Assembly (NCBI GenBank): GCA_025363655.1
Contig: JANYDK010000083.1
Span: 62,001-126,000, forward strand
Source: Deltaproteobacteria bacterium
GTDB lineage: Bacteria > Myxococcota_A > Polyangia > Polyangiales > JADJMO01
Direction of reading: 5' to 3'
DNA length: 64,000 nt
Shown here: positions 52,633 to 63,055 of the stretch, piece after piece
Layout: each line of letters begins with the position of its first letter
Numbering within the stretch: the first letter of the stretch is position 1
Translations under genes and position numbers: made by a program
Notes under the pieces: generated by a model
The model's database searches: none
What the model saw: only the letters and a program-made list of their open reading frames with translations
What the model was told of the DNA's origin: nothing

Positions 52633-53958
52633 TCAGTCGCCTTGGCGGAGCTCTTTGAGGAGGGCGACGATCTTCTTCGACAGCTCCTCGTCCTTGCGGA
52701 CGAAGTGGGTGATGCCGAGCTGCTGCAGCAAGCTGACGTCGTGCTGTTGGGCGCCGGCGCTGACCGAGACGATGGTGCACTGCTCGGCGATCTGGGTGCC
52801 GCGTAGGTACATGCACACCTCGATGCCGTTCATACGCGGCATGTGGAGGTCGAGGAGGAGCACGTCGGGTGGGTGCTGGTGCATGGCGTCGAGTGCGGCT
52901 TCGGCCTCGTTGACGATGCGGATGTCCGCGTCGGGCACGGCCTTCTTCGCGTAGAAACCGAGGAGCCGCGCCAGCTCCTTGTCGTCGTCGACGACGAGCA
53001 CCGACCAAGGTTTCGACGGCGTCGGCTCGGGCGGCGCGAGGGCGATCGGCGCGGGGGCCTTTCCGATTTGCCGCAGCTGGAAGGCGACCGACTCCATGCT
53101 CTGCGGCCGCTCGGCGGCGTCCTTGGCCATCAAATCGCGGATGAGGCGCGAGAGGCGCGGCGGGCAATCGGAGCGAAGGAGCCCGACGTCCGGCACCTCG
53201 TCGTGGACGTGCGCCTTGAGGATGTCGGCGATGCTGTCGCCATCGTACGGGAGCTCGCCGATGAGGAGCTCGAAGCCGATGATCCCGAGCGCGTACATGT
53301 CGACGAGGAAGGCGCCGCCCTTCTCCATGCTGTCGGTGATCGTCTCGGGCGCCATGTAGCCGGGCGATCCGCTCATGGTGCCGCTGCGGCGCGCGTCGAT
53401 CTCGGGGAGAACGATGCCGAAGTCCATGAGGATGGTCCGGTTGCCCGGCGCGATCATGATGTTCTCGGGCTTGATGTCGCGGTGCGCGACGCCGGCGCGG
53501 TGCACCGCCGAGAGGCCTTCGGCGATCGACGCCAGGAGATCGAGCGTCTCGGCGATGGTGAAGGGGACCTGCGAGTGCAGTCGCTTGTCGATGTGGTGAT
53601 CGAGGCTGACGCCGTAGATGCGCTCCATCACCACGTATTCCATGCCGCGGTGCACGCCGAGGCAGTAGACGGTGATCATGCTCGGGTGACGGATGGCGGC
53701 GATCGCCTGCGCCTCCTTCTTCAAGCTCTGCGCGGTGACGTGCGGCCACGCCGCCTTGATGGCGACGCGTCGGTTGAGGCCGCGATCGTGCGCTTCGAAG
53801 ACCTGTCCCATGCCGCCGGCGCCGATGACCGAACGGATCTCGTAGTTCTCGCCGAGCACTTCTCCGACCGTGAAGATGTCCTTCTTGGTCGGCGGTGGTC
53901 CCGACGAGTCGTGCGACGGATCCAGGTCGGTCGGCGCACGCAGGGGGGACTTCGACAT
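52633..53958 (-). CDS. Ser/Thr kinase with a C-terminal receiver domain
   Basis: 441 residues, soluble. Kinase at about 35-300: IGAGGMGQVFEAHDR, VAIKAAWPHVTA, catalytic loop AHRDIKPENIMIAP, LMDFGIVLPEID, GYMAPETITDS. Then a receiver at about 322-440: VLVVDDDKELARLLGFYAKK, Asp in VLLLDLHMPRMNGIEV, IVSVSAGAQQHDVSLL and Lys in HFVRKDEEL. In a receiver, a histidine kinase would phosphorylate the Asp, so this protein links a two-component input to Ser/Thr phosphorylation. It has no membrane span, unlike the kinase at 21558. Confidence 0.92.
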   Translation of the reverse strand: MSKSPLRAPTDLDPSHDSSGPPPTKKDIFTVGEVLGENYEIRSVIGAGGMGQVFEAHDRGLNRRVAIKAAWPHVTAQSLKKEAQAIAAIRHPSMITVYCLGVHRGMEYVVMERIYGVSLDHHIDKRLHSQVPFTIAETLDLLASIAEGLSAVHRAGVAHRDIKPENIMIAPGNRTILMDFGIVLPEIDARRSGTMSGSPGYMAPETITDSMEKGGAFLVDMYALGIIGFELLIGELPYDGDSIADILKAHVHDEVPDVGLLRSDCPPRLSRLIRDLMAKDAAERPQSMESVAFQLRQIGKAPAPIALAPPEPTPSKPWSVLVVDDDKELARLLGFYAKKAVPDADIRIVNEAEAALDAMHQHPPDVLLLDLHMPRMNGIEVCMYLRGTQIAEQCTIVSVSAGAQQHDVSLLQQLGITHFVRKDEELSKKIVALLKELRQGD

Positions 53959-53967
53959 CTCCCGGTG

Positions 53968-53996
53968 ATTCTAGGGGTTTGTCGACATCGCGACAA
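53968..53996 (-). promoter_or_regulatory. Promoter: TTGTCG-17-TAGAAT
   Basis: On the minus strand TTGTCG (53991-53996) and TAGAAT (53968-53973) with a 17-base spacer. Nine bases separate the -10 from the ATG, so the leader is at most a few bases. Confidence 0.55.
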
Positions 53997-54017
53997 ACTC
54001 CAGGCGAGCATTCGGAG

Positions 54018-55208
54018 TCACTTCGGGTTCGGACCTTGGTAGCCGAGCTCGGCGAGCTTGCGCTCGTCGTGCGCCCAGCCTTCCTCGACGCGAACGTAGA
54101 GCGCGAGGTGAATGCGCCGGCCGAGCGTGGCTTCGATGCTCATCCGCGCGGCCATGCCGATGTGCTTGATGCGTTCACCACCTTGGCCGATGACGATCTT
54201 GCGCTGAGCTTCCTTGTCGACGTGGACGGTGGCCTCGATGCGCGTCACCTGCTTCGCGTTGGAAGGCTCCTCCCACGAGTCGATGGTGACCGCGATCGCG
54301 TAAGGAATTTCGTCGCGCGTCTGGCGAATCACCTGCTCGCGGACCTGCTCGGCGGCGAGGAAGCGCTCGGGGCGATCGGTCAGCTCGTCTTCGGGGAAGA
54401 GGAGGGGACCCTTCGGCAGGCGCGCGCTCACCTCGTCGAGGAGACGATCGAGCCCGCTCGAGCCACCTTCACCGCCGCGCGCCGCCATGATCGGGACGTA
54501 GGCCGCGAAATCGTGGAGCTTGCCGTAGGCCTCGAGCGCACGGAAGAGCACCTTCTTGTCCTTCGCGCGATCGACCTTGTTGAGCGCGAGGACGATCGGC
54601 GTACCGTCGCGCATCGCCGATTTCACGCGGGCGAAGGTCTCTTCGTCGGGAGCCGTCGGCGTGTCGTCTTCACGACCGCGGGCCATCACCTCGGTCACCC
54701 AGACGATGACGTCGGCGCCGCGCGCTGCCTCTTCGGCGTGCGCGTTCATTTGCACGCCGAGCTTGTTCTTCGCTGCGTGGAGGCCGGGCGTGTCGAGGAA
54801 GACGAGCTGCGCTTGATACGGAGGCGTGTCCTCGCCTTCCCGCGGGGCGATCTCGCGCGTGAGGACGCCGAGGATGCGATCGCGCGTGGTCTGCGGTTTC
54901 GGCGTGGCGATGGAGAGTCGGAAGCCGAGGAGCGCGTTGACGAGCGTCGACTTGCCGACGTTCGGGCGGCCGACGATGGCGACCATGCCGCAGCGGCTAC
55001 GGACGTCCGGGGCGCGCGGCTCTTCGCTCTTCGCACCCTTTGCGATCTTCGCGCTGTTCGTACTCTTCGCGCTGTTCGTGCTCTTCGCGCCCTTGCCACC
55101 CTCGGCGCTCGCGCTCGAGAGGCCCTTCTTCGTGCCCTTCGAGACCGATCCGGTGTGCGAGCTCGAGAGCCGAGGTCGCGGCTTCTGTTCGCGCTTGCCT
55201 GCTGCCAT
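54018..55208 (-). CDS. era: GTPase Era with an N-terminal low-complexity extension
   Basis: 396 residues against about 300 usual. From about residue 75 it is a normal Era: P-loop MVAIVGRPNVGKSTLVNALL, switch KPQTTRDRILG, FLDTPGLHAAKNKLG, ALNKVDRAKD, and the KH domain (RIEATVHVDKEAQRKIVIGQ, GERIKHIGMAARMSIEATLG, RRIHLALYVRVEEGWAHDER). It helps 16S rRNA maturation and 30S assembly. The first about 70 residues are Lys/Ser/Ala/Gly-rich and contain a repeated STNSAK unit; they may add a basic RNA-binding tail. ATG 55208 is chosen as the first ATG that does not add an unrelated stretch. Confidence 0.92.
   Translation of the reverse strand: MAAGKREQKPRPRLSSSHTGSVSKGTKKGLSSASAEGGKGAKSTNSAKSTNSAKIAKGAKSEEPRAPDVRSRCGMVAIVGRPNVGKSTLVNALLGFRLSIATPKPQTTRDRILGVLTREIAPREGEDTPPYQAQLVFLDTPGLHAAKNKLGVQMNAHAEEAARGADVIVWVTEVMARGREDDTPTAPDEETFARVKSAMRDGTPIVLALNKVDRAKDKKVLFRALEAYGKLHDFAAYVPIMAARGGEGGSSGLDRLLDEVSARLPKGPLLFPEDELTDRPERFLAAEQVREQVIRQTRDEIPYAIAVTIDSWEEPSNAKQVTRIEATVHVDKEAQRKIVIGQGGERIKHIGMAARMSIEATLGRRIHLALYVRVEEGWAHDERKLAELGYQGPNPK
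55047..55090. repeat. 18-base tandem repeat in the Era N-terminal extension
   Basis: Two copies of CTTCGCGCTGTTCGTNCT (55047-55064 and 55065-55082) and part of a third. They encode the repeated STNSAK unit. Confidence 0.7.
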
Positions 55209-55285
55209 CGCCGGGCTCGTAGCCTTTCGTCGGCCCGCCGTCGATCGGTCGCCAAAGGCGCGACGATGCATAATGACCTGATGCT

Positions 55286-56368
55286 TCAGGCGACGAGCGC
55301 GCGTGCGGCGAGGGAGAGGCGGGCGCCGCCGAGCAGCTCGAGGAGTTCGGGTGCGTTGGCTACGGCATCACCGACCCGGAGATAAGCCGGCAGATAGATG
55401 CGTTCGCGGGCGACTCCGCTGCGCGTCTCGCCTTGTCGGCGATGTCCCCCACGCTGCACGCGTGAGGCGGTGGCGAGCGAGTGCTCGACCGAGAGACCAC
55501 GACCGATCAGCGTGCGGACCACCTCGACGTAGGTGGCGCCGGCGGCGACGATGCGCGCGGCGAGGTGCCGACCGCCGAGGGCCACGCGACGACGAGCGTC
55601 GAGGCCGCCGCTGCGCTCTTCGAGGAGGAGGGCGCGCCCCTCTTCGTCTTCACTCGCGCCGGCGCTGCCGAGGGTGTTGAGGCCTGGACGCGCACGACGA
55701 CCACGCTCTCGCGGCAAGACGTGTCCCTCGATTTCGTGGAGGACGACGCGACGGGCCTCGGCCTCGCGGGTGCGCCGCCCGCGGGCGACGATGACCACGC
55801 CATCCCCGGCGGCGGCGAGCGCTCCGATGCGATCGTGGACGACGACACGCACGCCGAGCCCGTGTCGGAAGAGGGCGCTGCGCATCTGCGTGAGCAGCGA
55901 GCGAGGATCGCGCTCGTCGTCGGTGGCGATGGTCTCTTCGGAGTCGTTCTCGGGCGCGATCACGCGCGTCTCGAGCCACTCTTCGGCGAGCGCGTCGGCG
56001 CGTGCGTCGTGCGGCGTCGGCGGAAAACGCGCCAGAGAAGCCTCGCCGATGGCCTGCGTGAAGGCGGCGTCGACGATGGCGAGCTCGCGGACGCACTCGC
56101 CGAGGCGTTCGCGATAGAGGACGAGCCAAGGATCTTCTTCGCCGACGAGCGCGTCGCGGGCGCGATCGAGCGTACGGCGCGCGGTGCCGAGCGCGCGACG
56201 ATCGGGCATCGGCGCTTCCCAGGTCGGCGAGGTCTGGTCACCGCGCGACCAGGCCGCCAGCAGGCGCTTCTGCTCGACAGCAGCGTTCACCGGCGTCGAC
56301 CAGCCGAGAATGGGAAAGCGGGCCTCGACTTCGCGCAAGAGCGTGTCGAGGCTGCGTGTCAGCGTCAT
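55286..56368 (-). CDS. DUF1704-family (MATCAP-like) putative metallopeptidase
   Basis: 360 residues. A zinc-site motif HEIEGH at about 211-216 and, some 28 residues on, DEEGRALLLEERSGG, correspond to the HExxxH and QEGLA-like elements of DUF1704 proteins. The eukaryotic members of that family remove the C-terminal Tyr of tubulin; bacterial roles are unknown. The start overlaps the stop of the small lipoprotein gene upstream (ATGA on the minus strand), so the two are coupled. Cytoplasmic, no signal peptide. Confidence 0.72.
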   Translation of the reverse strand: MTLTRSLDTLLREVEARFPILGWSTPVNAAVEQKRLLAAWSRGDQTSPTWEAPMPDRRALGTARRTLDRARDALVGEEDPWLVLYRERLGECVRELAIVDAAFTQAIGEASLARFPPTPHDARADALAEEWLETRVIAPENDSEETIATDDERDPRSLLTQMRSALFRHGLGVRVVVHDRIGALAAAGDGVVIVARGRRTREAEARRVVLHEIEGHVLPRERGRRARPGLNTLGSAGASEDEEGRALLLEERSGGLDARRRVALGGRHLAARIVAAGATYVEVVRTLIGRGLSVEHSLATASRVQRGGHRRQGETRSGVARERIYLPAYLRVGDAVANAPELLELLGGARLSLAARALVA

Positions 56369-56763
56369 CCGCCTCCGCCTCCGTCGCTGGTGTCGGCGGC
56401 GTCGGTCGTGTCGGAGCTGGTCGCGTCAGTCGCGTCAGTCGCGTCAGTCGCGCCTGCGTCGGAGCCAGAGTCGATCGGCGTCGTGTCGGGCGGGTTGCCG
56501 TCCATCGCCGAGTCGACGCCGCCGTCCGATTTGCACTTGAAGCCTGCGTTCTGGCAGGTGCCGTGGGCCACGACCTCGTCGGAGCCGTCTTCGCCCGTCG
56601 GCCGCGTGAGCACGCACGCGCACACGTACGGCGCGGCACACTGGATGTCCTCGTCGCACAAATCGCCCTTCTGGAGCAGTGCGTTTTGCGAGGAGGTGCA
56701 GGCGACGGCGCCGAACGCCGAAGCGAGCGCGAACGTCGTGATGAAAGCGAACCGCCGAACCAT
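56365..56763 (-). CDS. Small Cys-rich lipoprotein with an Asp/Thr/Ala repeat tail
   Basis: 132 residues. Signal peptide with lipobox VAC near residue 22, a Cys-rich core (LCDEDIQCAAPYVCACVL, HGTCQNAGFKCKSDGG) and a low-complexity tail of Asp, Thr, Ala and Gly. Similar proteins occur at 324 and 59439. TAGTAT lies seven bases before the ATG with no ribosome-binding site. The repeat (56421-56452) may slip. Confidence 0.75.
   Translation of the reverse strand: MVRRFAFITTFALASAFGAVACTSSQNALLQKGDLCDEDIQCAAPYVCACVLTRPTGEDGSDEVVAHGTCQNAGFKCKSDGGVDSAMDGNPPDTTPIDSGSDAGATDATDATDATSSDTTDAADTSDGGGGG
56421..56452. repeat. 9-base tandem repeat TCGCGTCAG
   Basis: Three full copies and a part of a fourth, encoding the Ala-Thr-Asp repeats of the lipoprotein tail. 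Confidence 0.75.
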
Positions 56764-56823
56764 CGGTCGGATACTAATACAGGACCGCGACGCTTTCTCG
56801 TCGGATGTGTGCGCCGTGCACGA

Positions 56824-57762
56824 TCACACGCCTCGAGGGTGCGCCCGTCGATGCGCCTCACGGACGTGATCGCGCGCCACGTGGGTGTAGATCTCGGTGG
56901 TCGCGATGTCGGCGTGCCCGAGCATCGTCTGCACCGCGCGGAGATCGGCGCCACCAGCGACGAGGTGCGTCGCGAACGAATGCCGCAGCTTGTGAGGAGA
57001 GATCGGCCGCGAGATTCCTGCCGTGAGCAGGTGAACGCGGAGGATCTTGAAGAAGCCCATGCGCGAGAAGGGGGCGCCGCGCGGAGAAAGAAAGACAGTC
57101 GCCTCCGCCTTCTTCGTCGCCTTTCCGGTGGTCCCATGTTTGGCCACGGCTTTGGCCAAGGCGAGCGGACGCGCTTCTTCCAGGTAACGGGCGACGAGGG
57201 CGAGGGCGCGATCGGCGACGGGAATGACGCGGCGTTTTCCGCCCTTTCCGAGGGGGGTCACGGTGCCCCGTTGCGCGTCGAGCTCGCCGAGTTGGAGCCC
57301 CACGAGCTCGGAGACGCGGAGGCCACTCGCGTACATGAGCGTGATCATCGCCGCGTCGCGGAGGCCACGCGGCGTCGAGGTCTCGGGCGCGGCGAGCAGC
57401 CTCCCGACCTCGTCGATGCTGAGGAAGACCGGGAGCTTGCGGGAGAGTCGTGGCATGTCGACGAGCGTCGTCGGGTCGACTGGAATCAGGCGTTCGCGGA
57501 CGAGGAAGCGCGCGAAGCCACGCACCGCGGAGAGGTGACGCGCCGACGATCGCGCCGAGAGGCCGGCCTTCGAGAGCTCGACGACGAACGCGCTCACGTC
57601 GCTGGCGTCGAGCTCACGGACGTCGCCGCTCCGTCCCGCCAACGCCTTCTCGGTGAACGTGGTGAATTTGTCCAGATCGCGCGCGTACGCCTCGAGCGTG
57701 TTGGCGGAGAGACCGCGCTCGACGCGGAGGTGATCGAGGTAGGCGTCGACGTGGCTGTGCAT
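56824..57762 (-). CDS. xerD: XerC/XerD-type tyrosine recombinase
   Basis: 312 residues from ATG 57762. N-terminal core-binding domain (VDAYLDHLRVERGLSANTLE, AYARDLDKFTTFTEKAL, VVELSKAGLSARSSARHLSA) and a catalytic domain with the RHRHY set: first Arg in YASGLRVSELVGLQL, His-Arg in SPHKLRHSFATHLVAGGA, and His and Tyr in MLGHADIATTEIYTHVARDH. XerC/D resolve chromosome dimers at dif. The extra Lys/Ala/Thr insert (AKAVAKHGTTGKATKKAE) in the catalytic domain is longer than usual. No phage genes are nearby, so it is probably chromosomal. Confidence 0.9.
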   Translation of the reverse strand: MHSHVDAYLDHLRVERGLSANTLEAYARDLDKFTTFTEKALAGRSGDVRELDASDVSAFVVELSKAGLSARSSARHLSAVRGFARFLVRERLIPVDPTTLVDMPRLSRKLPVFLSIDEVGRLLAAPETSTPRGLRDAAMITLMYASGLRVSELVGLQLGELDAQRGTVTPLGKGGKRRVIPVADRALALVARYLEEARPLALAKAVAKHGTTGKATKKAEATVFLSPRGAPFSRMGFFKILRVHLLTAGISRPISPHKLRHSFATHLVAGGADLRAVQTMLGHADIATTEIYTHVARDHVREAHRRAHPRGV

Positions 57763-57810
57763 TCGCCACCGAGGATTGACACGAAGCGGCGGCATCGGCC
57801 AAGTGAGGAG

Positions 57811-58665
57811 GTGCTCCTCGTTCCCGACCGCGCGCCGCTCAAGGCCACGCTCCTCGCGCATTTCACGAACCTCGCGCACCTCGCGAAGGATGCCGAGCTC
57901 GCGCACTTCGCGAACCTGCGCGCGCAACCGTGGACCCGCGGCTCGGTCGCCTTCGGGGCCGTAGGTCAGGACGACGCGCTCGACGATCGCGACGATCCCT
58001 CGATCGATCGCCAGGCTCTCCGCGCCAGCCTCGCGCGCGCTGGCGTGCCGAATGCGGCGACGGGGCCGCTCGCCGATGCGATCGTCGATCGCGAGGGCGT
58101 GCTCGATCTCGGCGCCTCCACGCCGGGTCCCGATCGTCCTCTCACCCTCTTCGAATACGCGGCTTTTCGCGACGTCCTCGGCGACGAGCTGAGCGCGCTC
58201 CTCTCCGTGGACGACGTGGTCGTCGATCGCGCGATCTTGCCGGACGGCGCACAGAATCACTGCGTCCACGAAGGCGGCCGTGCGCGCATCCGCTTGCTCG
58301 GGACCAACGGGACCACGCTCGCCGGTCGAGCGCACACCGTCGTCCACGAGCTCCTCCACGCGCTCGTCGGCGTCGTCGGGGCGCGTGGAACTCGCTACGC
58401 CGCGAGCTATGGTCAGCCCGATTATGGCCGTTTTCTCCGTGCGGAATCGTTCGGCGAGGTAGTCGACGAGGAAGCGTTGGCGCATCTCGTCGCCGACGCT
58501 TGGCTCCTTCGACGCACGGCGGTGACTTGGTCACGCACCTGGCCCGGCGCCATTCATCCCGCCGGCCGCGATCTCCACGCCGACGATCTCGCGGCCTTCG
58601 CTCGCTTCCGCCTCGCACAAGGGCTCGGCCTCCCGCACGAGCCCGTGCGCGTGCATCGCATCTAG
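57811..58665 (+). CDS. Putative zinc metalloprotein (HELLH)
   Basis: About 284 residues. HELLH near residues 179-183 (AHTVVHELLHALVGV), followed some 30 residues later by an acidic helix (FGEVVDEEALAHLVADAW) that may hold the third ligand, as in gluzincin-like peptidases. N-terminal repeats AHFTNLAHLAKDAELAHFAN suggest a small helical module. GTG 57811 has AGGAG touching it, so the real start could lie slightly downstream. It is divergent from xerD with TTGACA at 57776-57781 between. A compact hairpin AGCTTC-N6-GAAGCT (58664-58681) lies between its stop and that of the convergent GST gene. Confidence 0.6.
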   Translation: MLLVPDRAPLKATLLAHFTNLAHLAKDAELAHFANLRAQPWTRGSVAFGAVGQDDALDDRDDPSIDRQALRASLARAGVPNAATGPLADAIVDREGVLDLGASTPGPDRPLTLFEYAAFRDVLGDELSALLSVDDVVVDRAILPDGAQNHCVHEGGRARIRLLGTNGTTLAGRAHTVVHELLHALVGVVGARGTRYAASYGQPDYGRFLRAESFGEVVDEEALAHLVADAWLLRRTAVTWSRTWPGAIHPAGRDLHADDLAAFARFRLAQGLGLPHEPVRVHRI

Positions 58666-58681
58666 CTTCGTCGATGAAGCT
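58664..58681. terminator. Hairpin between convergent genes
   Basis: AGCTTC-GTCGAT-GAAGCT is a perfect six-base stem with a six-base loop between the stop codons of the HELLH protein gene and the GST gene. There is no T run, so termination is only a possibility. Confidence 0.35.
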
Positions 58682-59304
58682 CAGGCGTCGGGCTTCATCA
58701 CCTTGACGTAGGCGGGACGAGCGATGCCTGCCTTCACGTAGGCTTGCAGCGTCGGATACTTCGCGAGCGCGAAGCCACACATCTCGACGTAGTGCGCCCA
58801 GCCGACGAGGTGGGAGTCGACGAGCGAGAACGAGCTGCCGACGATGAAGTTCTTCCCGGTGAGCGCCTGATCGAGGATCGACAGCCGCGCCTCGACGTCG
58901 GCCTTGGCGATCTCGGCTGCCTTCGCGTTGTGCTGCTCTTTGGGGATGCGCTCGGACGTGTTGCGCTGATGACGAGAGAGCGCCTCGCCGAGCGTGACGT
59001 TGCACCAGACGAGCCACTGGAAGGCCTTCGCCCGCTCGAGACCGGCCGCCGGGAAGAGCCCCTTCTTCTCGCCGTAGCTCTCGCCGAGATGGAGGATGAT
59101 CGCGACCGATTCGAAGATCGGCGCGCCATCTTGCACGAGCAGCGGCACGACGCCGTTGGGGTTGAGCGCCAAGAACTCGGGCTTCTTCGTCTCGCCCTTT
59201 TGCAAGTCGATGCGCACCTTCTCGTAGGGAATACCGAGCTCTTCGAGCACGGCGTGGACCGTCGAGGCGCTGGAGAACGGCGAGTAGTAGAACGTGAGGC
59301 TCAT
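58681..59304 (-). CDS. Glutathione S-transferase family protein
   Basis: 207 residues with AAGGAG seven bases before the ATG. N-terminal thioredoxin-like domain: LTFYYSPFSSASTVHAVLEE with a Ser at the usual catalytic position, VRIDLQKGETKKPEFLALNP, NGVVPLLVQDGAPIFESVAI (Pro-loop and ES glutathione motif). C-terminal helical domain with DQALTGKNFIVGSSFSLVDS. Probably cytosolic and acting in detoxification; substrate unknown. Confidence 0.9.
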   Translation of the reverse strand: MSLTFYYSPFSSASTVHAVLEELGIPYEKVRIDLQKGETKKPEFLALNPNGVVPLLVQDGAPIFESVAIILHLGESYGEKKGLFPAAGLERAKAFQWLVWCNVTLGEALSRHQRNTSERIPKEQHNAKAAEIAKADVEARLSILDQALTGKNFIVGSSFSLVDSHLVGWAHYVEMCGFALAKYPTLQAYVKAGIARPAYVKVMKPDA

Positions 59305-59438
59305 GGGAGTGCTCCTTGTCCGACGATGCGACGAGCCCGAAAGGTGACCGTCGTTCGCCGGGAATGGCAAGGTCTCACACACCGATGACAGGCGGATGTC
59401 AGGTTTGTGAATCGACGGGAAAACGTGCTCGAATCGTC

Positions 59439-59873
59439 TCAGAGGCCGCACGGAATGCGGCAGTGGGCGAGCGCGCAATCGAGCAGCTCCGCGAGCTTGT
59501 AGTTGCTCGACGTGCCGTCGGGGTCCTTCGATTTGGCGACGCAAACGTTCCAGCAATCGATGTCGCCGGGCGCACACGCGTTGACGCAGTCGACGGCTTC
59601 GCTGCACTGCGTCTCGAGGACGCACAGCTCGTATTCCCCCGAGCAGTGGTCGGTCATGCAGGCCGCGCACGTGCCGCCTGCGTCCGGTGGGACGACGGGA
59701 GAGCCTGTGTCGACGATGGGCACCTTCGTATCGGCCGGCGCGACGTCGACCGGCGTAGCATCGACGAGCCCTGGACCGGCGTCGCGTTCACCGCCGTCGA
59801 GGTCGGTCCCGGCGACCTTCCCGCCGCATCCAGCCAACGCAAGAAGCAGAAGCGACGCGAGCCGTGAGCGCAT
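59439..59873 (-). CDS. Cys-rich lipoprotein, unknown function
   Basis: 144 residues. Signal peptide with lipobox LAGC (residue 16), an Asp/Val/Pro-rich linker, and a C-terminal Cys-rich module with about 11 cysteines (TCAACMTDHCSGEYELCVLE, TQCSEAVDCVNACAPGDIDC, ALAHCRIPCG). The CxxC...C...C pattern resembles the small Cys-rich domain found in many Myxococcota surface lipoproteins. TACTCT sits six bases before the ATG with no ribosome-binding site. Confidence 0.75.
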   Translation of the reverse strand: MRSRLASLLLLALAGCGGKVAGTDLDGGERDAGPGLVDATPVDVAPADTKVPIVDTGSPVVPPDAGGTCAACMTDHCSGEYELCVLETQCSEAVDCVNACAPGDIDCWNVCVAKSKDPDGTSSNYKLAELLDCALAHCRIPCGL

Positions 59874-60341
59874 GATGCGAGAGTAGCGAAGAGGCCCGCG
59901 GCTTTCTTCCCGGGCCTACGGAAGCCTTGCGCGCGCACAAGACGAGGGCCTCTCTCGAGCGAGTCGAGAGAGAAAAGAACCTCCCGATGTACGTCGCGAT
60001 GGGTCAGCGCCGGGTCGTTCTTGCCGTCGTGCGCGGGGCCTTTCCACGAAGACGATCGGCGCGCAAGCGGCGTCGAATCCGGAGTCTCCGGAGATCTCGG
60101 ACGAGCCTTGGGCCGACGCGTCGACGTCGCATCCAGCGCCGGCGACGCTCCCGAGGCGAGCGCGACGATCCGACGCGAAGTCCGCAACGTGGGCGAGGTC
60201 ACGGCGTGCCTCGACCCCAGCAAAAAAGCGCCTCTCCATCGCGTTGGTTCGTGATGGCGCCGGGGAAGAGAAATCCGCTGAATTTCTCGGCCGAATCTCC
60301 TTGCGGGACCCCCCTCGCGCGACTACCTGAACGAGGCAGAG
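59874..60341. other. 468-base intergenic region upstream of gyrA, with two strong hairpins
   Basis: No gene here looks real: the longest open frames are Arg-rich or low-complexity. It holds AGGCCCG-N12-CGGGCCT (59892-59917) and CTCTCTCGA-GCGAG-TCGAGAGAG (59950-59972), the latter followed by AAAAG. A divergent promoter for the lipoprotein lies at its left end and the gyrA promoter must lie inside, but no good boxes were found. Confidence 0.5.
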
Positions 60342-63032
<2,691 letters not shown>

Positions 63033-63055
63033 GACGGTCTAGCGAGGCGATGCCC

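Noticed and set aside
56421-56452. Tandem repeats considered as a CRISPR
   Set aside because: The units are 9 bases without spacers and encode an amino-acid repeat inside a lipoprotein.
56824-57762. Tyrosine recombinase considered as an integrase of a mobile element
   Set aside because: XerD-like over its whole length, no phage or transfer genes and no attachment repeats nearby.
60021-60254. 77-codon plus-strand frame before gyrA
   Set aside because: No ribosome-binding site, no recognisable feature and poor codon pattern; kept as non-coding.
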